NCBI GenBank assembly: GCA_013824615.1
Contig: PNOC01000035.1
Span: forward strand, 1 to 37,890
DNA: 37,890 nucleotides
Origin: Thermodesulfovibrio sp.
GTDB taxonomy: Bacteria; Nitrospirota; Thermodesulfovibrionia; Thermodesulfovibrionales; UBA6898
Reading direction: 5' to 3'
Under the pieces are notes generated by a model. That model was not told the origin of the DNA. It saw nothing but the letters and a program-made list of their open reading frames with translations, and ran no database searches. Numbering within the stretch: the stretch's first letter is position 1; every line of letters starts with the position of its first letter. The position numbers were made by a program, and so were the translations under genes. This document shows positions 16,078 through 22,896 of the stretch, piece after piece.

Positions 16078-16170
16078 ATGGCCGGGGAAATGACCGGGGA
16101 AATGACCGGGGAAATGACCGGGGAAATGACCGGGGAAATGACCGGGGAAATGGTCCATGGAGTGACGTGA
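16078..16170 (+). CDS. Tandem-repeat mini-ORF (MTGE units) coupled to mlaE2
   Basis: A 30-residue open frame starts at ATG 16078, 22 bases after the FecR-type stop. It is made of repeated Met-Thr-Gly-Glu units and ends Met-Val-His-Gly-Val-Thr. Its TGA (16168-16170) overlaps the GTG start of the next mlaE by four bases (GTGA), the usual signature of translational coupling. An AAAGG lies upstream. Each 12-base unit also supplies a GGGGAA followed by ATG, so ribosomes could enter at several points. Whether a peptide is made or the frame only delivers ribosomes to mlaE2 is not known. I do not recognise any family. Confidence 0.5.
   Translation: MAGEMTGEMTGEMTGEMTGEMTGEMVHGVT
16081..16152 (+). 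repeat. Six tandem copies of a 12-bp unit (ACCGGGGAAATG)
   Basis: Six head-to-tail 12-base units; the first starts with G instead of A and the other five are identical. The unit length is a multiple of three, so copy-number change would keep the mini-ORF frame. The array sits immediately before the mlaE2 start. Confidence 0.95.
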
Positions 16171-16931
16171 AAGTAAAGCAGCTGGTAAGCGACTTGCAGG
16201 ATTATTACCTCCTGTCTGTGCAGGGACTCCTCGGCATGGTCAGGAGGCCTTTTTATTTCAAGGATGCGATCTTCCAGATGGAATACGCCGGGGCCGGCTC
16301 ACTGGTGATTGTGTTTATCGTCAATCTTTTTGTGGGCATGGCCCTCTCGCTGCAGCTTTCTGCAGAGCTTTCCAGCCTGGGGATGAAGATGTACATCGGC
16401 ATGATCGTCGGCATTTCAGTTGTACGGGAACTCGGCCCGGTGGTCACGGCCCTTGTCTTTACCGGTCGTGTCGGGGCAGGCATGGCCTCGGAACTGGGCT
16501 CGATGGTCCTTGGGCATCAGGTCGATATGATACGGGTCTTCGGGTTTGACCCGGTGAAGAAGCTTGTCACACCGAGGATCGTGGGTTCACTGATCATGCT
16601 GCCGGCGCTGACGGTCATCGGCGTGGCGGTTTCCCTTCTCGGCGGCTATTACATAGCTGTTTTTGTGGGTCATCAGAGCGCAGCGGTATACTGGACCTCA
16701 ATCCGGAATATCCTTACGATGGAAAATGTCCTTGCCGGGGCGATTAAGCCCTTTGTATTCGGGGTTATTATTTCTACGATATGCTGCTACATGGGCCTTT
16801 CGACCAAGGGAGGGTCTGTCGGCCTCCGGCGATCGACAACTACGGCGGTTGTGCTTTCGATTGTGATGATTATCATCTCTGACTTTATGCTCACCAGAGT
16901 GCTGCTTTATCTCTTGGGGTTTTCGGTATGA
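16167..16931 (+). CDS. MlaE-like permease, second set
   Basis: A second MlaE-family permease, 254 residues. It has the family core VGISVVRELGPVVTALVFTG, RVGAGMASELGSM and the C-terminal RRSTTTAVVLSIVMIIISDF. It starts with GTG at 16167 overlapping the stop of the repeat mini-ORF. Its own stop overlaps the next ATG by four bases. Compared with the MlaE at 12666 it has a Met-rich N-terminus and differs in the EIG/ELG loop (ASELGSMVLGHQVDMIRVF), so it is a divergent paralog and not a recent duplicate. It is expected to form the inner-membrane channel with the ATPase and MCE protein encoded next. No MlaC or MlaA partner follows, so the substrate path may use the long MCE protein or share the other operon's carriers. 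Confidence 0.93.
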   Translation: MKVKQLVSDLQDYYLLSVQGLLGMVRRPFYFKDAIFQMEYAGAGSLVIVFIVNLFVGMALSLQLSAELSSLGMKMYIGMIVGISVVRELGPVVTALVFTGRVGAGMASELGSMVLGHQVDMIRVFGFDPVKKLVTPRIVGSLIMLPALTVIGVAVSLLGGYYIAVFVGHQSAAVYWTSIRNILTMENVLAGAIKPFVFGVIISTICCYMGLSTKGGSVGLRRSTTTAVVLSIVMIIISDFMLTRVLLYLLGFSV

Positions 16932-17677
16932 TCGTATTCGACGATGTCACCTTTTCCTATGGAACGCGGAATATCCTCAGCAATGCAAGTTTTTCGTTCA
17001 GGTTTGACGAACGGGTGGCTGTCCTCGGCGGCAGCGGTGAGGGCAAGACTACTATCCTGCGCCTGATCCTTGGCCTTATCAGACCCGACAAGGGGAAGAT
17101 ATTTGTCGATGGTGAGGACATCACCGGCAAGAAGGAAGAGGAGCTGCGGGAAGTCAGGATGAAGTTCAATATCGTGTTTCAGGAAGGCGCTCTTTTTGAT
17201 TCTCTGAACGTAAAGGAGAATGTCGCCTTCTGTCTGAGGGAATACACAAAGATGTCAGAAGCCGAGATTGATGTGCGGGTGCGGGAGATACTCGGCACCG
17301 TGGGGGTGGAGCAGGCACTGGAACTCATGCCTGAAGAACTGAGCGGCGGCATGCACCGCAGGGTCTCCCTGGCACGGTCGCTGGCCCTGAGTACTCCAAG
17401 TATGTTCCTTTACGATGAACCGACAACCGGACTGGACCCGATAAACGCGGACAACATCTGCAGGCTGATTGCAGACCTTTCCAAAGACGGGAAAGGTCTC
17501 ATCATGGTCACCCATAAGGTGAGCGATGCCATGAAAGTTGCTGAGAGGTTTATGTTTCTGAAAAATGGCAGTGCGATCTTCGACGGCAACCGGAAGGAGC
17601 TGCTCCAGTCCGATATTGCCGAGATACAGGCGTTTGTCAGCGAAGTCGGTTTCCATAATACCGCAGATATTTCATGA
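16928..17677 (+). CDS. MlaF-like ABC ATPase, second set
   Basis: A standard-length (249 residues) MlaF-type ATPase. Visible motifs are Walker A GGSGEGKT, Q-loop VFQEGALF, signature ELSGGMHRRVSLARSLA, Walker B MFLYDEPTTGLDP and the H-loop VTHKVSDAM. Unlike the MlaF at 11413 it has no C-terminal extension. It overlaps mlaE2 by four bases (ATGA), and 23 bases separate it from the MCE gene. It energises the second MCE transporter. Confidence 0.94.
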   Translation: MIVFDDVTFSYGTRNILSNASFSFRFDERVAVLGGSGEGKTTILRLILGLIRPDKGKIFVDGEDITGKKEEELREVRMKFNIVFQEGALFDSLNVKENVAFCLREYTKMSEAEIDVRVREILGTVGVEQALELMPEELSGGMHRRVSLARSLALSTPSMFLYDEPTTGLDPINADNICRLIADLSKDGKGLIMVTHKVSDAMKVAERFMFLKNGSAIFDGNRKELLQSDIAEIQAFVSEVGFHNTADIS

Positions 17678-17700
17678 GGCAGCGTTGAGGAGGAATATAC

Positions 17701-18762
17701 ATGTTTGATCTGAAAAAACAGCTCCGGTGGGCAGAGATGAAGGTTGGCGTTATCATATCGCTCGCTCTGGTTATTCTTTTTTTAAGTGTCTTTTTCGCAG
17801 GAAGCATTGAGAGGATGATCCATCCCAAGGTCAAGATAAAGGCCGCGATAGCTGATGTGAAGGGTTTGAAAGGCGGGGCGCCGGTCTGGGTCTACGGGCT
17901 TGAAGAAGGGACGGTGACCGATATCAGCCTTGATCCGACCTATGGGACGGTTGTTACCATCTCGATCTACAAAAACGTCCTCGGGTATCTGAAAAAGGAT
18001 TCAACGGCAAGCGTACTGACTATGGGGCTCCTGGGGGATAAATATATAGAGCTGACGCCGGGCGCCTCGGGGGCCGAACCCCTGAAGGCAGGAGACATGA
18101 TCCGGGGGACAACCCAGCTTGATATGAAAGATGTTATGGAAACAGGAGCTTCCTCGATCAAGAAGATCAATGACTTCATAGAGAAAATGGGCAACCTTGT
18201 CCAGAAGATAGAGACGAGCAAAGGGACGCTCGGCATGCTGATTGAAGATCCCACCCTGTACGACAATCTCAAAAAGTCTGCGGCGCACCTCTCCAACATC
18301 ACCAGGGAGATAGAAAGCGGCAAGGGTACGCTCGGCAAACTGGTGAACGATCCATTGCTCTATGAGAATCTGGCGTCCACGTCGAAATCCCTTGAGGGCT
18401 TCAGCCGGAAGCTCGAAAAAGGGACCGGGACGCTGAACAAGCTGATCGAAGATGATCACCTCTATACCCGGCTTTCGGGGGCAGCGACTTCGATGGATGA
18501 ATTCGGCAAAAAGCTGAATAAATCCTCAGGGACGCTCAACAGGCTTATTGAAGATCCGGAGCTTTATGAAAACCTCAACAGTGCGTCCAAACGTATTACC
18601 TCTATTTTGGAGCGGATTGACAAGGGCGAGGGGACTGCCGGTCTGCTGGTCAGGGATGATGAGCTGTCTCTTGAGGTGAAAGACACGGTCAAACAGCTCA
18701 AAAAGCTTATGGAAGACATCCGCGAGCAGCCGAAGAAGTATTTCAAGTTCAGTATTTTCTAG
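17701..18762 (+). CDS. Long MlaD-like MCE protein with five 34-residue repeats
   Basis: 353 residues; GAGGAGGA ribosome-binding site before the ATG. An N-terminal helix (VGVIISLALVILFLSVFFAG) anchors it in the inner membrane. One MCE domain follows (about 43-140; VKGLKGGAPVWVYGLEEGTV, TMGLLGDKYIELTPG). Residues 175-344 consist of five consecutive repeats of exactly 34 residues. Each begins GTLGxLIxDPxLYxNL and continues with an amphipathic helix of the type SxLEGFSRKLEKG. The last copy is the most divergent. The protein ends Lys-Lys-Tyr-Phe-Lys-Phe-Ser-Ile-Phe, an aromatic end seen in MlaD-type MCE proteins. The repeat may form a periplasmic rod or helical bundle extending from the MCE ring. 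Confidence 0.93.
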   Translation: MFDLKKQLRWAEMKVGVIISLALVILFLSVFFAGSIERMIHPKVKIKAAIADVKGLKGGAPVWVYGLEEGTVTDISLDPTYGTVVTISIYKNVLGYLKKDSTASVLTMGLLGDKYIELTPGASGAEPLKAGDMIRGTTQLDMKDVMETGASSIKKINDFIEKMGNLVQKIETSKGTLGMLIEDPTLYDNLKKSAAHLSNITREIESGKGTLGKLVNDPLLYENLASTSKSLEGFSRKLEKGTGTLNKLIEDDHLYTRLSGAATSMDEFGKKLNKSSGTLNRLIEDPELYENLNSASKRITSILERIDKGEGTAGLLVRDDELSLEVKDTVKQLKKLMEDIREQPKKYFKFSIF

Positions 18763-18783
18763 TGTAGTGTCTCATAAACAACT

Positions 18784-18801
18784 GGTGTTATTATTAACAC
18801 C
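18784..18801. repeat. Short hairpin after mlaD2
   Basis: GGTGTTA / TAACACC, a 7-bp perfect stem with a 4-base loop, 21 bases after the mlaD2 stop. It is flanked by two related direct repeats, AGTGTCTCATAAAC (about 18767) and AGTGTCTGTGTATAAAC (about 18834). It has no U-tail. Confidence 0.5.
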
Positions 18802-18859
18802 TCGCGTTTACTTATAACCGTCATTGTTTAAATAGTGTCTGTGTATAAACGGCCGCTTT

Positions 18860-18910
18860 TTTTTTGCCCGTCATTCCCGCCTACTGACTGCGGGAATGAC
18901 GGGCAAAAAA
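18860..18910. terminator. Perfect 21-bp hairpin with flanking T and A runs
   Basis: Arms 18860-18880 and 18890-18910 are perfect reverse complements around a 9-base loop. The stem includes GCCCGTCATTCCCGC, a core familiar from dispersed palindromes, and the outer six pairs are T/A runs. On the minus strand the stem ends in a long U-tract, and on the plus strand in an A-run and then TTGGGGG. It could therefore act as a bidirectional terminator for the mla2 operon or be a mobile palindromic repeat. Confidence 0.65.
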
Positions 18911-18936
18911 TTGGGGGAACTCCGGTCTAAGAATTA

Positions 18937-18965
18937 TTGACAGGCGACGTCCTGTCCATTATAAT
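18937..18965 (+). promoter_or_regulatory. Perfect consensus sigma70 promoter before the DsrE-like gene
   Basis: TTGACA (18937-18942), exactly 17 bases, then TATAAT (18960-18965), a full match to the sigma70 consensus. The region between -35 and -10 contains GACAGGCGACGTCCTGTC, an inverted repeat with 6-bp arms (GACAGG / CCTGTC) overlapping the -35 box. That is a likely operator. The gene's ATG is about 50 bases downstream. Confidence 0.85.
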
Positions 18966-19013
18966 AGTTGCATAGTCTATTGACTGTGTAACTAAATTAT
19001 GAGCGGAGGTTTT

Positions 19014-19403
19014 ATGGAAAAGAAAAAGTATATCTTTATACTCTCACACGCTACCAGCAACCCGATTGAAGCAATAGGTCTGATGAAGATCGCAATGAAC
19101 ATGAAGGCTTTTGATGACAGCATCGAGCTGGATTTCTTTCTGATTGGCGAGGGCGTCAATCTTGCCAAGAAGGGTGTTGCAGATACCATCAGCATGGAGA
19201 TGGAAGGGCAGAAGGTTGTGGTCGGTGAAATGCTGAACACCCTGATAGAAGATTTTGATGTGAAATTCTTCATCTGCCAGGCCTTTATGTCTGCCTACGG
19301 CATATCCAAGGATGATCTTGTAAAAAACACCGAGATCAGGGCAAGTTCATTCCTCGGAGAACTCATGCTCGACGGCCGCATACCTTTTCAGCTGAATCTT
19401 TAA
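19014..19403 (+). CDS. DsrE-family protein
   Basis: A 129-residue cytoplasmic protein with the alpha/beta pattern of the DsrE/DsrF-like family: KKKYIFILSHATSNPIEAIG, a central DDSIELDFFLIGEGVNLAK strand-helix, and KFFICQAFMSAYGI with one conserved-position Cys. Such proteins carry sulfur or act in sulfur relay, or are of unknown role. The ATG at 19014 is chosen because GGAGG precedes it by five bases; an upstream ATG at 18999 lacks that. It is driven by a perfect consensus promoter and closed by a strong terminator, so it is a one-gene transcript that may be highly expressed unless repressed. No dsrAB or tus genes are adjacent. Confidence 0.8.
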   Translation: MEKKKYIFILSHATSNPIEAIGLMKIAMNMKAFDDSIELDFFLIGEGVNLAKKGVADTISMEMEGQKVVVGEMLNTLIEDFDVKFFICQAFMSAYGISKDDLVKNTEIRASSFLGELMLDGRIPFQLNL

Positions 19404-19419
19404 GAGCTCCCTCCCACTG

Positions 19420-19455
19420 CAGGCTCCCTGTGGAATGCAGGGAGCCTGTCTTTTT
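19420..19455 (+). terminator. Rho-independent terminator after the DsrE-like gene
   Basis: CAGGCTCCCTG (19420-19430) and CAGGGAGCCTG (19438-19448) form a perfect 11-bp stem with a 7-base loop, followed by TCTTTTT. It lies just before the convergent metallo-hydrolase gene. Confidence 0.92.
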
Positions 19456-19480
19456 GATGGTCAACTCCTGCTTTGGGGAG

Positions 19481-20245
19481 TTACAGCCGGAATATACCGG
19501 TTGGTTTATAGCGGTCTGCAATATGCAGCGGGAGCTTATTGCCGAGGATCTTTCTGTGGGTCTTCAGGGCAAGCCGGGGATCGTTATTGTCCTGGGAGAG
19601 GTGCGCCAGGCAGGCCCATTGGAGGCGGCCTCCCCAGCAGAGCAGTTCTGCCGACTCTGTGTTTGAAAGATGTCCGCCATCCCCTTTGATCCTTCTTTTC
19701 AGAAACGCGGGATACTGTCCGTGTTCAAGCATCTCAGTGTCGTAATTGCTCTCCAGAAATACGCCGTCAAGGGATGAAACAACCGTGATAAGTTCAGGAA
19801 ATACGTGGCCGATGTCGGTGAGTATGCCGAGTCTTCTTCTGCCTGAGTCTACAATAAAGACAGACCCGTCTGCCCCGTCGTGGGGCGTCGGGATTGAGTG
19901 AACAGAGACACTTCCTATCCGCAGGGAAGCGCCTGAAAAAAAACAGTTGACCTCATGCAGTTTCCCCAGCCGGTGCCTGCTTTCTGCCTTCGCAAGCGTC
20001 TGCGGCGTAATATAAACAGGGATGCCGAATTTTCGCTGGAACACCCCGGCATACTTTACATGGTCTGAGTGGTCATGGGATATGATCAGTGCATCAACAT
20101 CCCTGATGTCCCTGCCTGTCACCTCCCTGAGCCTTCTCTCGGCCTGGCTTCCGCATATGCCCGCGTCAAAAAGCAGCCTGACTCCTGAGGTTTCGACATA
20201 GATGCAGTTTCCGTTGCTGCCTGACTGAAGGGATATGGCTTGCAC
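19481..20245 (-). CDS. MBL-fold metallo-hydrolase, YycJ/WalJ type
   Basis: A 254-residue zinc-dependent hydrolase. The metal-binding motif is HDHSDH (57-62), preceded by the N-terminal ISLQSGSNGNCIYVE signature seen in YycJ/WalJ proteins. Further metal ligands are in TPHDGADG, and GGHLSNTESAELL matches the GHLSN motif of this branch. YycJ-type proteins have been linked to nuclease activity in DNA repair or cell-wall coordination. The start is a GTG at 20245. It faces the DsrE-like gene and is divergent from the sugar dehydrogenase gene. Confidence 0.88.
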   Translation of the reverse strand: MQAISLQSGSNGNCIYVETSGVRLLFDAGICGSQAERRLREVTGRDIRDVDALIISHDHSDHVKYAGVFQRKFGIPVYITPQTLAKAESRHRLGKLHEVNCFFSGASLRIGSVSVHSIPTPHDGADGSVFIVDSGRRRLGILTDIGHVFPELITVVSSLDGVFLESNYDTEMLEHGQYPAFLKRRIKGDGGHLSNTESAELLCWGGRLQWACLAHLSQDNNDPRLALKTHRKILGNKLPLHIADRYKPTGIFRL

Positions 20246-20563
20246 AGCTTATACTCACATAGGGTATTGCAGAATTACAAGTGCAGGCCGATACAGCTTG
20301 CTTCAGCACCTCCCTTGAGCCCGTCCCCTGACGCGCTATGCAGTTATGATCCGGGAAATGACCAACTTCCGGCAATGCGCCCCTCGAAACAGGAGCGGCA
20401 GAAGATGGGCAGATTCTGCTATGTGTGTTGCACTCGCTCATCCTGACAGCGCTTCGATGTGCTATTATTTACGTAAGGCAGATCTTGAGCCGGCAAAATA
20501 TGCAGCAATACAGAAACAGCCGACTTCCATGACATCCTGCAGGACTCTGAGAGAGGAGCCGAT
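20246..20563. other. Divergent intergenic region
   Basis: About 320 bases between two divergent genes. Short open frames are present on both strands but show no family features, so I treat the region as regulatory. No clear -35/-10 pair was found. The strongest element is the AGGAG ribosome-binding site at 20554-20558 for the next gene. Confidence 0.5.
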
Positions 20564-21730
20564 TTGAAGACATCTTCCATAATGCTGATCCTTATCCTCC
20601 TGTTTGCCTCCCCTGCGGCATGCACCCAAATAGAAGGAAAAAGCCCTCAGGCTGTGGAGGATATCTTTCTCCCCGATGGCGAGGGGGTCCGGGTCGAGGT
20701 CTGGGCCGAAGATCTCGATGTCCCCTGGTCGCTGCTCTTTCTACCCGGAGGCGGGCCCGACGTCCGGGCATTGGTGAGTGAACGAAAGGGCGTCATCCGC
20801 CTGATAAAAAATGGAAGACTCCAGGGCGCGCCGTACGCTGTTCTGGATGTTGCCGGTATTGGAGAAGGAGGACTCATGGGATTGGCTGCCGGTCCCGGGT
20901 TCCGTTCTAAACCGTTTGTCTATGTGATGCATACGTACAACAAAAGCAGCAAGCTCTATAACCGGGTAATAAGACTGAAGGATGAAGGCAGCACAGGAAG
21001 CTTCGACAAGATCATAATCGATAATATCCCGGGCGGAACCAATCACAATGGCGGAAGGATCGCCTTCGGGCCGGACGGTTTTCTCTATATCACTACCGGT
21101 GAGACATTCAATGCCGAGCTTGCACAGAACCTCTCATCCCTTGGCGGTAAAATTCTGCGTGTCGACCCTGAAGGAGGAATCCCGGCCGACAACCCCTTCA
21201 AAGGGTCGCCTGTTTTCTCATATGGCCACAGAAACCCGCAGGGGATCAGCTGGCAGCCCACGACCGGTAAACTTTTCGAGTCGGAGCATGGACCGTCAGT
21301 GGAGTTCGGTCATTTTGCAAACGATGAAATCAATGTTATCGTCAAAGGCGGAAATTACGGCTGGCCCAAAGTCATCGGTGCTCCGGGACTGAAGCAGTAT
21401 ATTGACCCCATTATAGTCTGGAAACATACGACGCCCCCATCAGGCATCACTTTTTATACGGGCGATCTTCTCAACCACCTGAAGGGCGATCTTTTTGTGG
21501 CCACACTGAAGAGCCAGGCCCTCATTCGCATAAGACTTGAAAAGGGTACGGAAAAGGTAATGCGCATCGAAAGATGGTTCGCGTCCAGTAACTCCTCAGG
21601 GAAATACGGCAGGCTTCGGAGTGTTGTTGAAGGGCCTGATGGTGCGCTTTATTTTCTGAGCAACAATCGGGATGGCAGGGGCACCCCGAAACAGGGAGAC
21701 GACAAGATATACAGGATAGTCCCGAAGTGA
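20564..21730 (+). CDS. PQQ-dependent soluble aldose dehydrogenase-like lipoprotein (YliI/Gdh-B family)
   Basis: A six-bladed beta-propeller glucose/sorbosone dehydrogenase family protein, 388 residues. The N-terminus has a lipoprotein signal peptide ending LLFASPAAC. The family motifs are ARGI-type DVPWSLLFLPGG, GGLMGLAAGP, GTNHNGGRIAFGPDGFLYI (which carries the catalytic His region), and YGHRNPQGISWQP, followed by SEHGPS. The substrate cannot be predicted; relatives oxidise sugars or aldehydes in the periplasm with PQQ. The start is a TTG at 20564, supported by AGGAG five bases upstream and by the immediate signal peptide. No PQQ synthesis genes are in the window. Confidence 0.92.
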   Translation: MKTSSIMLILILLFASPAACTQIEGKSPQAVEDIFLPDGEGVRVEVWAEDLDVPWSLLFLPGGGPDVRALVSERKGVIRLIKNGRLQGAPYAVLDVAGIGEGGLMGLAAGPGFRSKPFVYVMHTYNKSSKLYNRVIRLKDEGSTGSFDKIIIDNIPGGTNHNGGRIAFGPDGFLYITTGETFNAELAQNLSSLGGKILRVDPEGGIPADNPFKGSPVFSYGHRNPQGISWQPTTGKLFESEHGPSVEFGHFANDEINVIVKGGNYGWPKVIGAPGLKQYIDPIIVWKHTTPPSGITFYTGDLLNHLKGDLFVATLKSQALIRIRLEKGTEKVMRIERWFASSNSSGKYGRLRSVVEGPDGALYFLSNNRDGRGTPKQGDDKIYRIVPK

Positions 21731-21806
21731 CAGGCAGCCTGCTCATCTTTACATTTTGCCCGAACCTGCCCCGTCACGGTCATCACAGGACAGTCCTCAC
21801 CTTCCT

Positions 21807-22070
21807 CTATGTCATTTTTACCGGAAACCGCTCTGGATGTTCGATTATTTCAATGGTAAGGTCCACGTCCAGTTCCGGCCAGTAAAAGTGCCCGGGACGG
21901 GGCTGCTCAATCTTAAGAATCTTTCCAACAGGCGCGTTTTTAAACCATGGGAAATCGTCATAGGACATAAATAGCTCTCTATCCCCCGCCAAAAGCCAGA
22001 CTCCATTAGCGGAGATGTGTGTAATCTCAACTTCCCCGATGTTTTTTCCAAGCGTCTTTGAACTCGCCAT
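21807..22070 (-). CDS. DUF2442 domain protein
   Basis: An 87-residue protein of the DUF2442 type: ITHISANGVWLLAGDRELF, then MSYDDFPWFKNAPV, then LHWPELDVDL-like text (FYWPELDVDLTIEIIEHPE). Such proteins are encoded just after DUF4160 proteins in many genomes and have been discussed as toxin-antitoxin-like pairs; the role is not proven. GAGGTG lies five bases before the ATG. It overlaps the end of the DUF4160 remnant by 44 bases. Because DUF4160 is frameshifted here, this partner may be an orphan. Confidence 0.85.
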   Translation of the reverse strand: MASSKTLGKNIGEVEITHISANGVWLLAGDRELFMSYDDFPWFKNAPVGKILKIEQPRPGHFYWPELDVDLTIEIIEHPERFPVKMT

Positions 22071-22265
22071 AATGCACCTCGATAATGTCTTCGATTTCCT
22101 TCAAGTGAACCCGGGATAAGTTGTGGTTTCTTGATAGTTCAATGTCCGGATCCAGCCAGAATTTCGCTTCTCCATCAGAACAGGAAACATGAACATGCAT
22201 CCTGTCTTCCTCGCGGGAAAAGAAAAAGAAACGATACCCTTCTCTTTTAATATCGTAGGACTCAT
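22027..22265 (-). pseudogene. DUF4160 gene with a one-base frameshift
   Basis: Reading from ATG 22265 gives MSPTILKEKG, the exact expected start of this family. One base short of the expected GGN-TAT, the frame slips and stops after about 54 residues. The next frame then gives the rest of the family: YRFFFFSREEDRMHVHVSC, DGEAKFWLDPDIELSRNH and LKEIEDIIEVHYGEFKDAW, ending at 22027. The frameshift is at the GGG run around 22236-22238. No alternative start joins the second frame: an in-frame TGA lies just upstream. Either the gene is broken or the base call is wrong. It overlaps the DUF2442 gene as usual for this pair. Confidence 0.82.
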
Positions 22266-22395
22266 ATCACACTTTTATTTTACCTGATAATTGATACTTA
22301 TTCCTTTAATAAGTCATGCCCCGGAAGAAGATGTGCGGTTCAGAACTGCCTAAACATTGGTGAACGCTAAAACTACTCTAGCCCCGCAGCTGCGT

Positions 22396-22764
22396 CTAGG
22401 GTGCAAGCTCGGCAGGTATTCCTTCAATATCCCAATCTTTAGACCCGCCCGCCTTTTGCCTGATCATAACAACACCGTTTTCACGCGTGACCTGTTTCCC
22501 CTTCCCTTCCAGCACAATGCGTTTCACCGTAGAGTAGAAGGCCCTTTTCCTTCCGTATGTTTTTTGCGCTATCGGCTCGCCCTCTATCCCGCCTAGGTCC
22601 AGAGAAACAATCCTGAATCCCTGACCCTCAAAAAAGCTGCCGAGAAGTTTTTGCACCACCGCCGGATCCGGCTCGTCGCGCTCAGCACAGGATGAGAGAA
22701 GCAGAGGAATAAATAAAAGTGTTATTCCCAATATCATCCCATATGATCGTTTGTGCGTCTTCAT
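22396..22764 (-). CDS. Small lipoprotein of unknown function
   Basis: A 122-residue protein with a clear lipoprotein signal: a basic N-terminus, hydrophobic core GMILGITLLFIPLLL and lipobox LLSSC. The mature part has a short helical segment (AVVQKLLGSFFEGQGF) followed by beta-like strands (FRIVSLDLGGIEG, KRIVLEGKGKQVTRENGVV). AGGAGA precedes the ATG by six bases. No family was recognised. It lies between the DUF4160/2442 pair and the AT-rich defence-like operon, all on the minus strand but separated by more than 100 bases on each side. Confidence 0.8.
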   Translation of the reverse strand: MKTHKRSYGMILGITLLFIPLLLSSCAERDEPDPAVVQKLLGSFFEGQGFRIVSLDLGGIEGEPIAQKTYGRKRAFYSTVKRIVLEGKGKQVTRENGVVMIRQKAGGSKDWDIEGIPAELAP

Positions 22765-22896
22765 GTGATTCTCCTAAGAATAATTTTTCAAAATCAAGCC
22801 CGACCCTTTACTCATCTTTCATAATGTTTGACTCTTGCACCTCTCAATAGACGATCTAGAGCCTGATGTTACAGCGGTCTCGGACAATTGGCAACA

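Noticed and set aside
16081-16152. CRISPR array
   Set aside because: The repeats are 12 bp and directly adjacent, with no spacers and no cas genes nearby.
15808-16158. Minus-strand frame starting with HFPG repeats
   Set aside because: It is the antisense reading of the 12-bp repeat array and of the end of the FecR-type gene, and it lacks a ribosome-binding site.
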